Shown: one piece after another, positions 53,004-63,404 of the stretch | How the letters are laid out: each line of letters begins with the position of its first letter | Numbering within the stretch: the first letter of the stretch is position 1 | Assembly (NCBI GenBank): GCA_030603385.1 | Contig: JAUVXW010000010.1 | Location: 34,737-98,736, forward strand | Direction: 5' to 3' | Origin: Promethearchaeota archaeon | GTDB taxonomy: Archaea; Asgardarchaeota; Lokiarchaeia; Sigyniarchaeales; SOKP01 | DNA length: 64,000 nt | Notes under the pieces: model-generated | What the model was told of the DNA's origin: nothing | Database searches by the model: none | What the model saw: the letters and a program-made list of their open reading frames with translations, nothing else | Made by a program: the position numbers and the translations under genes

Positions 53004-53297
53004 CTAAGTATTAACTAATTCCTCTAATTCTGATGAATCCTCCGAGTTAAAATAAATATCAGGTATTAAATCTTGTATTGTAGAAAATAATGACAGTATT
53101 ATCCCAGGATTTTCTGAAGAAACTATATAATATCTCATAATTCTACTTATTCTTGAAATTTTAATTTTATCTTTGAAGAATCTAAATAATTGTTGGACAT
53201 TATCATCAAAATCCTTATTTTTTTGAATCCAAGCAACCAACCTTTTCCTTTTATTCTTTTTAACCTTTAATTTCAATTTCATTTTGGGCCCCATCAA
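53004..53297 (-). CDS. small basic protein, unknown
   Basis: A 97-residue protein with a strongly Lys/Arg-rich start (KLKLKVKKNKRKRLVAW), a helical middle and an acidic end (SEDSSELEELVNT). No family recognised. Its charge split could suit nucleic-acid binding. Confidence 0.5.
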   Translation of the reverse strand: MMGPKMKLKLKVKKNKRKRLVAWIQKNKDFDDNVQQLFRFFKDKIKISRISRIMRYYIVSSENPGIILSLFSTIQDLIPDIYFNSEDSSELEELVNT

Positions 53298-53447
53298 TTT
53301 TAACTTTGATATGAATTTATTAGATTTAATTTAATTATAATCAAATCTATTTAAACAAGGAGATTTTTAGGTTAAAAATAGATAGGATAAGAAAATACCT
53401 AAAAAAATGCTTTTAATAACTATTTTGACCATTTATAATCAGAAATT

Positions 53448-54527
53448 TTATTTGTTCTGATTTAAAATTTTGTTTAATTCTCTTCTGATTTTTTCAGTTT
53501 TTTCATCTTTAATCCAGTACCGGATTTTTGAAGACTTAAGGAGTGTTTGTACTTTTTCATTAAGTTCAATTAATTTTTTTCGGTCTTCCTTAGATAATTG
53601 AGGGACTTCTTCTGCAATCTTTTCCTTTATTCTTTTAACTTCCTCTTCAATAATCGGAATTGAAATTTGCTCTTTTCCAGTAATTAATCTTTTGCGAAAT
53701 ATTTCTTTAATATTTTTTATCCAACCTTCGATCCATGGATAATTGCCTACTTTTTCCGGATCGTTAATTAATATTTCTTTCCGTTCAACTATTATCAGGT
53801 CATCAGGACAAGAATTTTCACAAGCGCCACAATAGAAGCATTCATCTTCGTTGCACGCAATTTTCCCATATTTTTTTACATCCACTGCTTTTTCCGGGAT
53901 AAAAAAAGATTCTGTGGGGCATATATTAACACAAGCTTTGCAGCCTTGAGGATCACACTTATGTAGCATATTTTTTTTTATTATAACTTCTCCTTTTAAT
54001 GGAGAATCTATTGAGAAACAATGAGTTGGACATTCTTTTTCGATTTTAAAATAATTCTGTATCTGATTTCTGTCTCTTACTTTTAAACATAAAAGACATA
54101 CATCATTTTTTTTGTCCTCGATGCATTTATTCATATCAATTTTAAAAAATTTACCAATTGATGGATACTGTTCTAAATCTATTTGTCCCTCAGGCTCAAT
54201 ACTCTCATGAAACGCATCATTTGGACATATAACAGCACAAAGCATACAATAACAACATTTCTCATAATCAATTAAGATTTTTGGATTAGAATCATCTAGA
54301 ATTTCTTGAGCAATCTCAGGAATCGGTCCAAGTTCAATAGCATCTGTTGGACATATTAATTTGCATAAAGAACATCCTATACATTTCTTTATGTCATATA
54401 CAAGCTTTTTGTCTACATTTTGATATTTCCATGTAAGAATCAATTGATCTGGGACAATTTCTATATCTTTAATAATCTCTTCTTCTTTTTCTTCTTGATC
54501 TTTATCATCTGGAGAGACTTTAGAAAT
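53448..54527 (-). CDS. multi-cluster 4Fe-4S ferredoxin protein, probable AUU start
   Basis: About 359 residues. At least four ferredoxin Cys motifs are visible: CIGCSLCKLICP, CCYCMLCAVICP, CKACVNICP and CFYCGACENSCP, for several 4Fe-4S clusters, plus an extra CLLCLKVRD region. A coiled, charged C-terminus follows. The in-frame upstream stretch (SKVSPDDKDQEEKEE) reads back to ATT at 54527, after which an in-frame TGA sits two codons before. TTG at 54443 would drop this acidic N-terminus. Likely an electron-transfer subunit of a larger complex. Confidence 0.78.
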   Translation of the reverse strand: MSKVSPDDKDQEEKEEEIIKDIEIVPDQLILTWKYQNVDKKLVYDIKKCIGCSLCKLICPTDAIELGPIPEIAQEILDDSNPKILIDYEKCCYCMLCAVICPNDAFHESIEPEGQIDLEQYPSIGKFFKIDMNKCIEDKKNDVCLLCLKVRDRNQIQNYFKIEKECPTHCFSIDSPLKGEVIIKKNMLHKCDPQGCKACVNICPTESFFIPEKAVDVKKYGKIACNEDECFYCGACENSCPDDLIIVERKEILINDPEKVGNYPWIEGWIKNIKEIFRKRLITGKEQISIPIIEEEVKRIKEKIAEEVPQLSKEDRKKLIELNEKVQTLLKSSKIRYWIKDEKTEKIRRELNKILNQNK

Positions 54528-54538
54528 TTTAAATCATC
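54525..54538 (-). promoter_or_regulatory. ATT start region of the ferredoxin gene
   Basis: On the minus strand, GATGAT (54538-54533) precedes ATT (54527-54525) by 5 nt, and an in-frame TGA lies two codons upstream of ATT, so ATT is the earliest possible start. Confidence 0.45.
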
Positions 54539-54848
54539 AACTCACTGAAAGTACTTTGTAGTAAAAGTTTTATTTTGAAGCTTATAAATAAGATATAATT
54601 TTAATAATAAAATAATGGTTTCTTATTTTCGTGTAGAAATCCAATTTAAAAAAATTTTCTATAATAATTTTTAAGAAATTTATGTAATAGATTATAACAT
54701 TTTTGTAATTAGATAATAATAAATATAATAATTTCTGTACTTGATTTGCATATACAGTTTTATAAAAATGGTATTTCAAATAAGTTTAGGTTGAGTGTAG
54801 AAGCAGTAAAGCCTTTCTTTAAGATACTAACAGATTTTATTTGATTCA
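54534..54848. other. divergent promoter region
   Basis: AT-rich gap between the ferredoxin gene (minus) and the response regulator (plus). TATA-like stretches are at ~54577-54590 (minus-facing) and ~54753-54765 (TTTTATAAAAA, plus-facing). Nothing else recognised. Confidence 0.4.
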
Positions 54849-54864
54849 GGAGGCGTTCTAAATA
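54849..54864 (+). promoter_or_regulatory. Shine-Dalgarno and ATA start of response regulator
   Basis: GGAGG (54849-54853) is a perfect Shine-Dalgarno 8 nt before ATA at 54862 (a second ATA at 54865). An in-frame TAA (54859-54861) rules out any earlier start. Confidence 0.55.
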
Positions 54865-55242
54865 ATAAAAATTTTCATTGCCGAGGATGACAGAGATCTT
54901 CAAAGGTTATATGAATTACTTCTAGATATGTCAGGATTTCAAGTATTAGGAATTGCAAATAATGGAGATGAGGCAATTGAAATGTTTAAGAATTTTAATG
55001 AAAAACCTGATATTATTATTTTAGATTATAGAATGCCCATAAGGAATGGAATTGATGCTTTAAAAGCCATCTTAGAAATTGATAAAAGCTCAAGGATTAT
55101 CTTCGCAAGTGCAGATAGGACTATAAAAGAGAAAGTTTATCTTCACGGGGCAATAGGATTTTTAGATAAACCCTTTACACACAAGAAATTAGTAACTACA
55201 CTGAACGATTGTTTAGATATGTCAAAACCAATTAATATTTAA
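54862..55242 (+). CDS. stand-alone response regulator receiver (CheY-like), probable AUA start
   Basis: About 126 residues. The acidic pocket is in FIAEDDRDLQRL, the phospho-acceptor Asp in IIILDYRMPIRNG, the Ser in IIFASADRT, and the Lys in GFLDKPFTHKK, all standard receiver residues. From ATG 54928 the first beta strand and acidic pair would be missing, so ATA 54862, behind GGAGG, is preferred. No output domain, so it acts by protein interaction. The partner kinase is not adjacent. Confidence 0.85.
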   Translation: MIKIFIAEDDRDLQRLYELLLDMSGFQVLGIANNGDEAIEMFKNFNEKPDIIILDYRMPIRNGIDALKAILEIDKSSRIIFASADRTIKEKVYLHGAIGFLDKPFTHKKLVTTLNDCLDMSKPINI

Positions 55243-55324
55243 AATAAATATAATAAACTTTCTTAATACAACAACTTAAATAAGGTATTGCTCTGATTAT
55301 GAACCTATATAATATTATTTAAAA

Positions 55325-55834
55325 TTATGAATAATAATCATAGCTTTCTTGATCAAAATCATAAATATATTCTATTGGTATACCATCAGGTTGAAGATCT
55401 GGAGGAGCATAAATTAACCTTAAATTAGGAAAATAAGTTCCGATCCCTTTTCTTGCAAGTAAAACAGCAGGATGATCGGCATCCTTAAATATTTCTTCAC
55501 TTATTCTCAATGTAATATCCCTACACTGTTGTTCATTTAATACACCTAAAGAATGGACATACTCATGTAAAAGAATATGATAAGTGTACGCCCAAACAAT
55601 TTCATAAGGCTGTTGATCAAAGAGTATTTTTAAAGGTGTTTTATTCATAACAATATCAGTTCCTGGGGAAAAATGCATGCCACCTATAAACCCGCCTCTA
55701 TACATCCCCATTTCGACTAATCCTAAAGTAAGACCCGCTCTTTGGCGCCCAGTTACTCTTCGAACATCTTTCTTTACTCGTTCGAAAATTTTTGGCATTT
55801 GTCTCTTTAGATCTTCAAGATTTATTTTAATCAC
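55325..55834 (-). CDS. putative zinc metalloprotease-like protein (HEYVH)
   Basis: A 169-residue protein. HILLHEYVHSLGVLNE is a HExxH-like zinc-protease motif followed by a Gly turn, resembling a minimal gluzincin/metzincin-type site. RGGFIGGMHFSPGTDIVMN precedes it. The exact peptidase family is not recognised. It is the last gene of the cluster with CDC48 and Hsp20, a position that suggests protein quality control. Confidence 0.6.
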   Translation of the reverse strand: MIKINLEDLKRQMPKIFERVKKDVRRVTGRQRAGLTLGLVEMGMYRGGFIGGMHFSPGTDIVMNKTPLKILFDQQPYEIVWAYTYHILLHEYVHSLGVLNEQQCRDITLRISEEIFKDADHPAVLLARKGIGTYFPNLRLIYAPPDLQPDGIPIEYIYDFDQESYDYYS

Positions 55835-55857
55835 GCCGCTAAACTTGTATTTTATTT

Positions 55858-56643
55858 CTATATATCAAAAAACCAATCATTCTCATCTTCCCTTAGAAAA
55901 TCCATCATGCTGGTTAAATCCCTAAGCAAATGTCGAATAGTTACTTTTGTCATATCTCTGCGAATAGGTCCCATCTCTGAGAAGAACATATCATCTAATA
56001 ATTTATCGATATTTATTTTTTTAAAATATCTAGCAGGATTGTAAAAAAGCGTGTAAAAAATTTCTTTTTCTAGATTGGGTTGTTCTTTAGTTTTAAGATT
56101 CTCATCATACTGTTCTGACATTAAGTTTTTTAGCTCAATAATAAAGCATTCTTTATTATGCAATAAAGCATTCCTTTCTTTCTCTAAAATGTTTGTTTTT
56201 TGCTCTATTTCTTTTATTTTCTCCCCGATAAATCTGAATTTTAAATTGGAAGTTTTGATCTTTTGATAATCAACATGACATCCTGTATTTCTGAGCTCTA
56301 AATTTTCTCTATTATTATCAACTTTGGATACATTATAATTTATACTGTAGTAATCTGGTGTGATATTTATTCTTAAAGATAGATTGCTCTTAATTCGATA
56401 TTTAATATTCCTTGGATCCTCACCATGGCTTTCTAATATACCATATCCTGAGAGCATTTTAAGTTGAGAGTGAATTGCCTGCCTTGATATCTTTTTTCCG
56501 AATGAAGCTGCTAACTCGGAAGCTCCAAGAGGAACTTTCGCCAACTTCGATAAAATAATCCTTCGTGTTGGATTACCTAATATTTCAAGTAAATTATCCA
56601 AACTAAGAAATAAATCCATTCCTTTTTGTTCTTCCACTTCCAT
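55858..56643 (-). CDS. ArsR-like winged-helix regulator
   Basis: A 261-residue protein. The N-terminal wHTH is LLEILGNPTRRIILSKLA, ISRQAIHSQLKMLSGYGIL and the wing GEDPRNIKYRI. A helical coiled middle (KEIEQKTNILEKERNALL) and a C-terminal domain follow. It is probably in the same transcript as CDC48, 50 bp away, and may regulate this group. Confidence 0.75.
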   Translation of the reverse strand: MEVEEQKGMDLFLSLDNLLEILGNPTRRIILSKLAKVPLGASELAASFGKKISRQAIHSQLKMLSGYGILESHGEDPRNIKYRIKSNLSLRINITPDYYSINYNVSKVDNNRENLELRNTGCHVDYQKIKTSNLKFRFIGEKIKEIEQKTNILEKERNALLHNKECFIIELKNLMSEQYDENLKTKEQPNLEKEIFYTLFYNPARYFKKINIDKLLDDMFFSEMGPIRRDMTKVTIRHLLRDLTSMMDFLREDENDWFFDI

Positions 56644-56693
56644 TAAGTTTACCCCTTTTTTTTATCTTTAGTTTCTCGATTATTAATATTTTT

Positions 56694-58919
56694 TTATCTA
56701 TACAATCCTTCTGAGGGTTCTTTTGAATATATTTCATGAGATTTTTTCGCTTTATCAGCAGATTTTAATATTTTTGCCAGAGCATCATCGAATTCAGCAC
56801 GAGAGATTTTTACATTTCTCACGGAGTCAGCATCTTGAGTATTGATCTTGGAATCTAATACAGCCTTACGAATTGTTAGAAGTGTTGCTTCTTCACATAT
56901 TGCCTGGATGTCAGCACCAGTATAATTTTCTATATCTTGTGCCATTTTATTTATATCCACATCAGAAGCCAGTGGTTTATTTCTAAGATGAATTTTAAAT
57001 ATCTCCACTCGTGCATCTTTATCTGGCATCGGTATATCTATATGTCTTCCAAACCTTCCTGAACGTAATAGAGCAGGATCAAGCATATCAGGTCTGTTGG
57101 TTGCTGCGAGTAAAATAACATCTTTTAATCCTTCTAAACCATCCATCTCTGTTAACAATTGCGATACAACTTGCTCAGTTACTTGAGAGCCAGCAAATCT
57201 TCCGCGAATTCCGGCGATAGCATCGATTTCATCAAAAAATATGATACAAGGAGCTGTTGTTCTCGCCTTTCGAAATGTTTCTCTAACAGCTTTTTCGCTT
57301 TCACCAACCCATTTTGATAAAAACTCAGGACCTTTAACAGAAATGAAATTTATCTCACTTTCATGAGCTAAAGCTTTTGCCAATAATGTCTTTCCTGTTC
57401 CAGGAGGTCCTAATAATAGGATCCCATTTGGAGGTTTTGAATTTAAATGAGTATACAATTCAGGGTACTTAAACGGCCATTCAATTACCTCTTTTAGCTG
57501 CTGTATAGCTTCTTCCAAACCACCAATATCTTCCCATGTCTCAGTAGGTTGACTTATTAATACTTCTCTTAAAGCTGAAGGCTCGATACTATTTAATGCA
57601 GTTTGAAAATCTTTCATATAAATTTGAAGATCCATTAGTATTTCAGGTGGAATTGGTTTATCTAAATCAATTTTTGGCAATATTTCTCTTATTGCTAACA
57701 TTGCAGCTTCTTTTGCTAATGATTCAACATCTGCACCAACAAAACCATGCGTTTTTTCAGCCATAAGACGTAGATCAACATCGTTATGTAAGGGCATACC
57801 ACGAGTATGAATTAATAAGACTTCATACCTACCATTTGTATCTGGAACTCCAATTTCAATTTCTCTATCAAATCTACCGGGACGTCGAAGTGCCGGATCA
57901 ATATCATTTACTCGGTTTGTTGCACCAATAACAATAATTTCTCCTCTTCCTTCTAAGCCATCTAATAATGAAAGTAACTGAGCAACGACTCTTCTTTCTA
58001 CTTCACCGGTGACTTCTCCTCTCTTAGGCGCGATTGAATCAAGTTCATCGATAAAGATTATTGAAGGTGCCATATCTTTCGCTTCTTCAAACAATTTTCT
58101 TAAATTTTCTTCACTTTGACCGTAAAATTTACTCATAATTTCGGGTCCACTTATTGTTATAAAATGAGCTTCAGTTTCATATGCAACTGCTCTCGCAAGT
58201 AAAGTTTTTCCTGTACCAGGTGGACCATGAAGTAAAACGCCTTTTGGTGGATCAATTCCTATACGTTTAAATAATTCAGGATGTCTTATAGGTAATTCAA
58301 TCATTTCACGTATTTTTTGAATTTCTTCTTCTAAACCACCAATATCTTCATAGGTTACTCTTCTACTTTCTAATTCTTCTAATTCTTTGTGAGTTTTCTC
58401 AGAAATCGTTATTTTAGTTTCTAAATGAATTCTAACTGCTGCAGCTTTAGGAGCGAAATCAACTACTATAAAATCAATCCTTCTACCCATCGTATTAAAA
58501 CTTAATATATCACCCTTAGTAATAACACGATTTTCTAGCATTCGAACTAATTGTTCAGATCTCCTTAAGATGACAGACTCTTCTACCCCAGCAAACGTTA
58601 TTCTATCAGCTAAACTAGCATCAATTTTCTTTATTTCTACAATATCATCTAAAGATGCACCTAAATTCCTTCTTAATGAAGAATCTATTCGGATTGAATT
58701 AGAGCCTCTATCTTCATCTTTCCCGGGGTATAATAGCGCGGCAGTTTTTTTTCCCGCTATAGACTGAGCAATTTCAATAACGTCTCCGGTTTTGAGATTC
58801 ATTTCCACAATTAAATCAGGATCAATTCTTATCCTACCTCTCCCTGCATCACCCTTATACGCATCTTTAATTCTTACTTTTCTTCCATTTCCCCTATATT
58901 CGCGAGTTATTTCGCTCAT
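56694..58919 (-). CDS. cdc48: CDC48/VCP (p97)-type AAA+ ATPase
   Basis: A 741-residue protein: an N-domain (double-psi barrel and four-stranded part) in residues ~1-185, then two AAA modules, each with Walker A (GPPGTGKT), Walker B (FIDELD, FFDEID) and arginine-finger/SRH elements ([21 protein letters not shown]). It unfolds ubiquitin-like or degron-tagged proteins for the proteasome. Both modules are intact. It sits 62 bp after Hsp20. Confidence 0.95.
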   Translation of the reverse strand: MSEITREYRGNGRKVRIKDAYKGDAGRGRIRIDPDLIVEMNLKTGDVIEIAQSIAGKKTAALLYPGKDEDRGSNSIRIDSSLRRNLGASLDDIVEIKKIDASLADRITFAGVEESVILRRSEQLVRMLENRVITKGDILSFNTMGRRIDFIVVDFAPKAAAVRIHLETKITISEKTHKELEELESRRVTYEDIGGLEEEIQKIREMIELPIRHPELFKRIGIDPPKGVLLHGPPGTGKTLLARAVAYETEAHFITISGPEIMSKFYGQSEENLRKLFEEAKDMAPSIIFIDELDSIAPKRGEVTGEVERRVVAQLLSLLDGLEGRGEIIVIGATNRVNDIDPALRRPGRFDREIEIGVPDTNGRYEVLLIHTRGMPLHNDVDLRLMAEKTHGFVGADVESLAKEAAMLAIREILPKIDLDKPIPPEILMDLQIYMKDFQTALNSIEPSALREVLISQPTETWEDIGGLEEAIQQLKEVIEWPFKYPELYTHLNSKPPNGILLLGPPGTGKTLLAKALAHESEINFISVKGPEFLSKWVGESEKAVRETFRKARTTAPCIIFFDEIDAIAGIRGRFAGSQVTEQVVSQLLTEMDGLEGLKDVILLAATNRPDMLDPALLRSGRFGRHIDIPMPDKDARVEIFKIHLRNKPLASDVDINKMAQDIENYTGADIQAICEEATLLTIRKAVLDSKINTQDADSVRNVKISRAEFDDALAKILKSADKAKKSHEIYSKEPSEGLYR

Positions 58920-58981
58920 ACTTTTATCAACACTTTATTTTTTGATTTTATCTCTATTTCAAATATAATAATAATATAAAA

Positions 58982-59605
58982 TTATTTAACTGCTTCGCTT
59001 ACCTTTATTATTGCTATGCCATTATTAACTTCTGTTTCACATTCTGTTTCTGAAGACTTAAAAGGTAAATTTATAGATTTCATAAACTTACGCTTTTTAT
59101 TTTCTGCTATAAATATTAATTTTCTTCCCTTATCTTCAAATCTAATATTGACATTAGATTTATCCATTCCTGGAATTTCAATCAAAATTTCGGAAAAACC
59201 TTCATTATCACAGATTTCAGCATATGGTTCCAAAATATAAGTTCCAACATCTGCTTCCTTCTTCAGAGAAGTTTCCAATGAAAGCTTACTAGCATCAATT
59301 TCTTTCTTGGATGGTGAATTATATAAATCTTTTAATTTAGGAACCTTGGACAAATCAACATTGCTTAGATATTCACGTATATTTTTATTATCAAGATTAC
59401 CTTCAACTTTTATCTTTGGTTTGTCCATTCCTGGCTCATAATGGTATGATATCTTAAAACCCTTAATCCTCTCATAATTGGGTTTCTTTTCTAAATATCT
59501 ATCTGACTCTGGAACAAATAAAAAATCCACGTCAAACATATCAGAATCTAATTTAAAGTATCTCTTTATCCTATCAATAAAATCATCAAAATCATCCCTC
59601 ATCAT
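58982..59605 (-). CDS. Hsp20/alpha-crystallin-like protein
   Basis: A 207-residue protein. The alpha-crystallin-like core is ~125-205 (AEICDNEGFSEILIEIPGMDKSNVNIRFE), preceded by a longer N-terminal region with a second beta-rich stretch (KISYHYEPGMDKPKIKVEG). Paired Hsp20/CDC48 genes are a common archaeal arrangement. It prevents aggregation upstream of CDC48-dependent unfolding. Confidence 0.8.
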   Translation of the reverse strand: MMRDDFDDFIDRIKRYFKLDSDMFDVDFLFVPESDRYLEKKPNYERIKGFKISYHYEPGMDKPKIKVEGNLDNKNIREYLSNVDLSKVPKLKDLYNSPSKKEIDASKLSLETSLKKEADVGTYILEPYAEICDNEGFSEILIEIPGMDKSNVNIRFEDKGRKLIFIAENKKRKFMKSINLPFKSSETECETEVNNGIAIIKVSEAVK

Positions 59606-59730
59606 TTACCACCTTAATTTTTTGAAACGTCAATTTTGTCTTGACAAGCTCATATTACAAATGCCATTTGATCTATAAAAACCTATCGATTCTGAAAAAT
59701 AAGGAAGGAAGGCACCAGATATTAGTTTCA

Positions 59731-61740
59731 TCAATGAGTATAATATTCAATTAATAAATTGTCTATTTCATTTTCATCTAAGTTAAATAGCCAAAAAAAT
59801 AGGGTATCTATTATTATTTTTATATTATTTTTATCATTTTTTTCAAAGGCGTTAATAACTTCTTCTTTAAATTGATAATTTATTATAGGGGATAAATAAC
59901 CGTAAGAGAGGATTTTGTCTAATAATTCTTCTATTCTTTTAGTTTGATTATTTTTAGTGTTATTAATGATCCGAACAGTTAGATCTTTTATAAGATCTAC
60001 AAGGGCGCTCCTTTCTTCAGTTCGAAAATTGTTAGGATGTGGTAGGGGTAAACCATATTCAAGTTTAGTTTTGCTTCTTTTGATGGTAATGTTTTTAGCT
60101 TTATATAGAAAAGATACGAGCTTAGAGTTTAAATAGGCAATCACAAATAAGTAATCAATTTCTTTATTTGCTAATGGCCAAAGAAAATATGTATCTGATG
60201 TAGCATAGTAGGGATCAGTTGAATAGCCGAAGATATTTTTGCTTGAAATATATTTTAAAAAGATCTTTGGGCTACATTCATAGAAAGGTTCGAGATCAAC
60301 CAATTTTTCTTTTCCCTTTTCCTCTAATCTTCGTATAAAGGAACCTCTTCTTGGATAAAATAAATCTTCTGGATTTTCTTTAGCATTAATTAAGATCTCT
60401 CGCAAATTCATCTCATATTGTCTTAGGTATTTTGCGAGAGTAGGGTATTTCTGCTCAAGTGATTTATTTCGCTTACTAGGGGATTGATTTTTAAATTCAT
60501 TTTTATTGAAATAGAGAATGTAACCTTCGTTATCTTCACAATTATACCCATATTGTGTAATTGATTTGCTTTTATACACTTTCTTAAGTCGTGATTGTTC
60601 GGTTTCACTGAGTTTCGTAAAATTTCCGTTAACTTTTAGAAAAAACTCGTTTTTCTCAATTTTTAATTCTTTTCCTATTTTTAAGATAAAAATATTGTCA
60701 TTTATTAGAATAAGACCATTACGTATGATGAAAAAATCTTTTATTCTGGTAATTTTTTCATTATACTTACAGTAGTTTTCAATTTTATCTACAACAATTT
60801 TTACTTCTTTTAGATATATTATATTCCAATTTTCATCTTGGTTTAAATCATTATTAGTTAATGCGGAATTATACTTTCTGATAGACGGTGAAGTATTATT
60901 TTGTATTAGATCTTCAAAAATTCTTTTGTTAACTAACTCACCTGACTTGTTGGATTTGTTGTCTCCAACAACTTGGATTATTTCAATATCTTTGTTTTTC
61001 TTGTTCAGTTTTTCTTGCTCAGTTTTTTTCTGTAAAATAAAAATACAATTATGTTGTCCCTTTGCTCCTTCGAATACATTTAAACATGATAGATCTATAT
61101 ATTGAAGTAAGTAACATTCATTCAGTATATGGGGTTTCAAGAGTTTTATCCCCGTTTTTTGAGATTTTGTAATCCAATAATTTGTGGTAATATAAGAGAT
61201 AATACCCCCAGGAATCAGTTTTTCTATACCCAAATGAATGAAATAATAAAATAAATCCATATTTCCTACGAAATATTTAGCACAAGTCGGATACTTTGTT
61301 ACATAATCTTGAAAAATATCAGCGTTATAGTTTTGACCTAAGTAAGGAGGATTTCCAATTATTAGATCAAATTTCTCATGTTTTTCTGACCCAAAAAAAT
61401 TATCAAATCTAAAGTTTACTGTTGGAAAGGAATTTAAAAGAAAGTCTTTTAGGGATAAATCCATTTCGTAAGCAAAAATATTTGAAAACTTATTTTGTAG
61501 AAGATATTTTAGAAAAATACCTTCTCCAACAGCGGGCTCTAAAATTTTTAAATCTTGGGAGTTTTTCTTATTATCCTTAATAATATTAATAACATTTTTT
61601 ACCATAAATTCCGCGACATAATCTGGGGTAAAAATTTGACTTATGGTGTTATTTCCATGGATCCTATTATTTTTTGCAACCATCTGATCATAATATTGAT
61701 TTAAGACTCTATAAAATTGATGGTTACCAATAATTTTCAA
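59731..61740 (-). CDS. TaqI/Eco57I-like N6-adenine DNA methyltransferase
   Basis: A 669-residue protein. SAM-binding motif I is ILEPAVGEGIFLKYLL, the catalytic motif IV is DLIIGNPPYLGQ (NPPY), and the N-terminus has FTPDYVAEFMV. The long C-terminal half is a target-recognition region with no visible PD-ExK endonuclease motif. No restriction gene is adjacent, so it looks solitary: either an orphan modification enzyme or the modification half of a system whose endonuclease lies outside the window. Confidence 0.82.
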   Translation of the reverse strand: MKIIGNHQFYRVLNQYYDQMVAKNNRIHGNNTISQIFTPDYVAEFMVKNVINIIKDNKKNSQDLKILEPAVGEGIFLKYLLQNKFSNIFAYEMDLSLKDFLLNSFPTVNFRFDNFFGSEKHEKFDLIIGNPPYLGQNYNADIFQDYVTKYPTCAKYFVGNMDLFYYFIHLGIEKLIPGGIISYITTNYWITKSQKTGIKLLKPHILNECYLLQYIDLSCLNVFEGAKGQHNCIFILQKKTEQEKLNKKNKDIEIIQVVGDNKSNKSGELVNKRIFEDLIQNNTSPSIRKYNSALTNNDLNQDENWNIIYLKEVKIVVDKIENYCKYNEKITRIKDFFIIRNGLILINDNIFILKIGKELKIEKNEFFLKVNGNFTKLSETEQSRLKKVYKSKSITQYGYNCEDNEGYILYFNKNEFKNQSPSKRNKSLEQKYPTLAKYLRQYEMNLREILINAKENPEDLFYPRRGSFIRRLEEKGKEKLVDLEPFYECSPKIFLKYISSKNIFGYSTDPYYATSDTYFLWPLANKEIDYLFVIAYLNSKLVSFLYKAKNITIKRSKTKLEYGLPLPHPNNFRTEERSALVDLIKDLTVRIINNTKNNQTKRIEELLDKILSYGYLSPIINYQFKEEVINAFEKNDKNNIKIIIDTLFFWLFNLDENEIDNLLIEYYTH

Positions 61741-61880
61741 ATATTAAATAGAAGGAGTATAAAGATTTAGATGAGATTGCTTTAGGAATATCATTAATCA
61801 CTATTTAGGATTGAGATTTAGCAAAACTATAAAAAGAAGGTAATAAAATATATAGAAAATATAGTCCCTATTTACATATT

Positions 61881-63404
61881 TTAGTTATGAAGATGTTCAT
61901 GGTGTTCCATTTTAATATTAATTGGTTTTAAATTACCAATTGCCCACCCAGTAACTTCATTCAGAGAAGGATGAATAACCATTGAATTATATATTGGCAT
62001 AAAGGAGCCTGCTTCTGGACAAGATCTTTCTAATTTAGGAATGTTGCCTTTACCGTCAGATTCTGGTAATGAACATGTAAATCCGGAATTCATTAAATAT
62101 ACAAAAGGTTGTATTAAAATAGCGGCATGAGGGCCAACAACATGAGCACCCAATATTTTATAGGATTTATCAACGATTAATTTAAAAAATCCGTTATCCT
62201 CATCATCGTTCTCAAAGCCCATTGCAAAACCCTTTGCAACAGTGGAATAATTTTTCATCGCAATATAAATCTCGTGTCCTTTTTTAATGGCTTCTGCTTG
62301 AGTCATTCCAACATGTCCTACTTGAGGATATGTGAAGATTGCCCATGGCACTGCAGAATAGTCTACTGATCTTTTTTGCTCCTCGGATCCAAATATATTA
62401 TTAACACAGATTTCTGCTTCATAATTTGCTTTATGTCGAAATTGATAAAGTCCATTGGCATCTCCTATACACCAGATGTTCTTTTTGTTTGTTTCTAAGT
62501 ATAGATTAGTTTTTATCCATCCTTTTTCATCAATTTCAACACCAGTTTTTTCAACCTTCAGTAAATCTGCATTCGAACGACGCCCTGTAGCAATTAAAAT
62601 CTCTTCTGCCGAAACTTCAATTTCTTTACCAGTATCCATATTTTGAGCAATGATCGTTTTCATTTTCTTCTTTCCCTTTGCTTTAATCGCCTTATAATTT
62701 ACATACACAGTCATATGTTTCTTAAAATTTTGCTCTAAAAATTGACTAATTTCTGGTTCTTCGGTTGTTATTAAACGAGGAAGCATCTCCAGAATTGTTA
62801 CATCTGTTCCCATCGCTGAGAAAATATGAGCAAACTCGGCGGCTATTACTCCACCTCCAATGATTATTAAACTTTTCCAAGGTTGTTTTGGATATTTATC
62901 TCCAAAAAAACTTCTATTAGTTATATAACCGACTTCTTCTAAACCTTCAATTGGAGGTATAAAAGAACGAGCTCCTGATGCGATAACAAATTTTTCCCCT
63001 TTAAATCTTCCAATCGTTTCCTTTTCATCAATAGATTTAACTTCCATTTCATATTCTCCAGCAAATTCACCAATACCTTTGTATAAAGTAAGATTTGGTA
63101 CATGGGATAACCCTTCCTCAATTTCTTTGCTTTCATCTATTTGCGACCACATTCTTTTTGAAATTAATTCCCAATCAATCTTTTCAATATTAAATTGGAT
63201 CCCAACTCTATTTGCATGTTGAGCTTCTCGAATTAAATCGGCAGGATGAACTAACACTTTTGAAGGAATACAACCTCGGGTTAAACATGTAGCTCCCAAT
63301 TTTGTATCTTCAATAAGTGCACATTTCATTCCTACTTGAAGCCCTACATTTAAGACATTTAATCCGGCACCACTTCCTATAACTACTAAGTCATATATTT
63401 CCAT
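61881..63404 (-). CDS. dihydrolipoamide dehydrogenase-like flavoprotein
   Basis: A 507-residue protein. The FAD loop GSGAGLNVLNVGLQ, the redox disulfide CLTRGCIPSK, the NAD(P)H loop GGGVIAAEFAHIFSAMG, the FAD-ribityl motif IWCIGDANGLY, and the C-terminal His-Pro dimer active site (VIHPSLNEV) are present. The His-rich tail MEHHEHLHN is extra. It acts with 2-oxo-acid or glycine-cleavage-type lipoyl enzymes, or as a mercuric-reductase-like flavoprotein. Confidence 0.85.
   Translation of the reverse strand: MEIYDLVVIGSGAGLNVLNVGLQVGMKCALIEDTKLGATCLTRGCIPSKVLVHPADLIREAQHANRVGIQFNIEKIDWELISKRMWSQIDESKEIEEGLSHVPNLTLYKGIGEFAGEYEMEVKSIDEKETIGRFKGEKFVIASGARSFIPPIEGLEEVGYITNRSFFGDKYPKQPWKSLIIIGGGVIAAEFAHIFSAMGTDVTILEMLPRLITTEEPEISQFLEQNFKKHMTVYVNYKAIKAKGKKKMKTIIAQNMDTGKEIEVSAEEILIATGRRSNADLLKVEKTGVEIDEKGWIKTNLYLETNKKNIWCIGDANGLYQFRHKANYEAEICVNNIFGSEEQKRSVDYSAVPWAIFTYPQVGHVGMTQAEAIKKGHEIYIAMKNYSTVAKGFAMGFENDDEDNGFFKLIVDKSYKILGAHVVGPHAAILIQPFVYLMNSGFTCSLPESDGKGNIPKLERSCPEAGSFMPIYNSMVIHPSLNEVTGWAIGNLKPINIKMEHHEHLHN

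Noticed and set aside
54582..54779. 65-residue minus-strand frame in the divergent gap
   Set aside because: Very AT-rich Ile/Tyr/Asn/Phe composition with no Shine-Dalgarno; it looks like chance in a promoter region.
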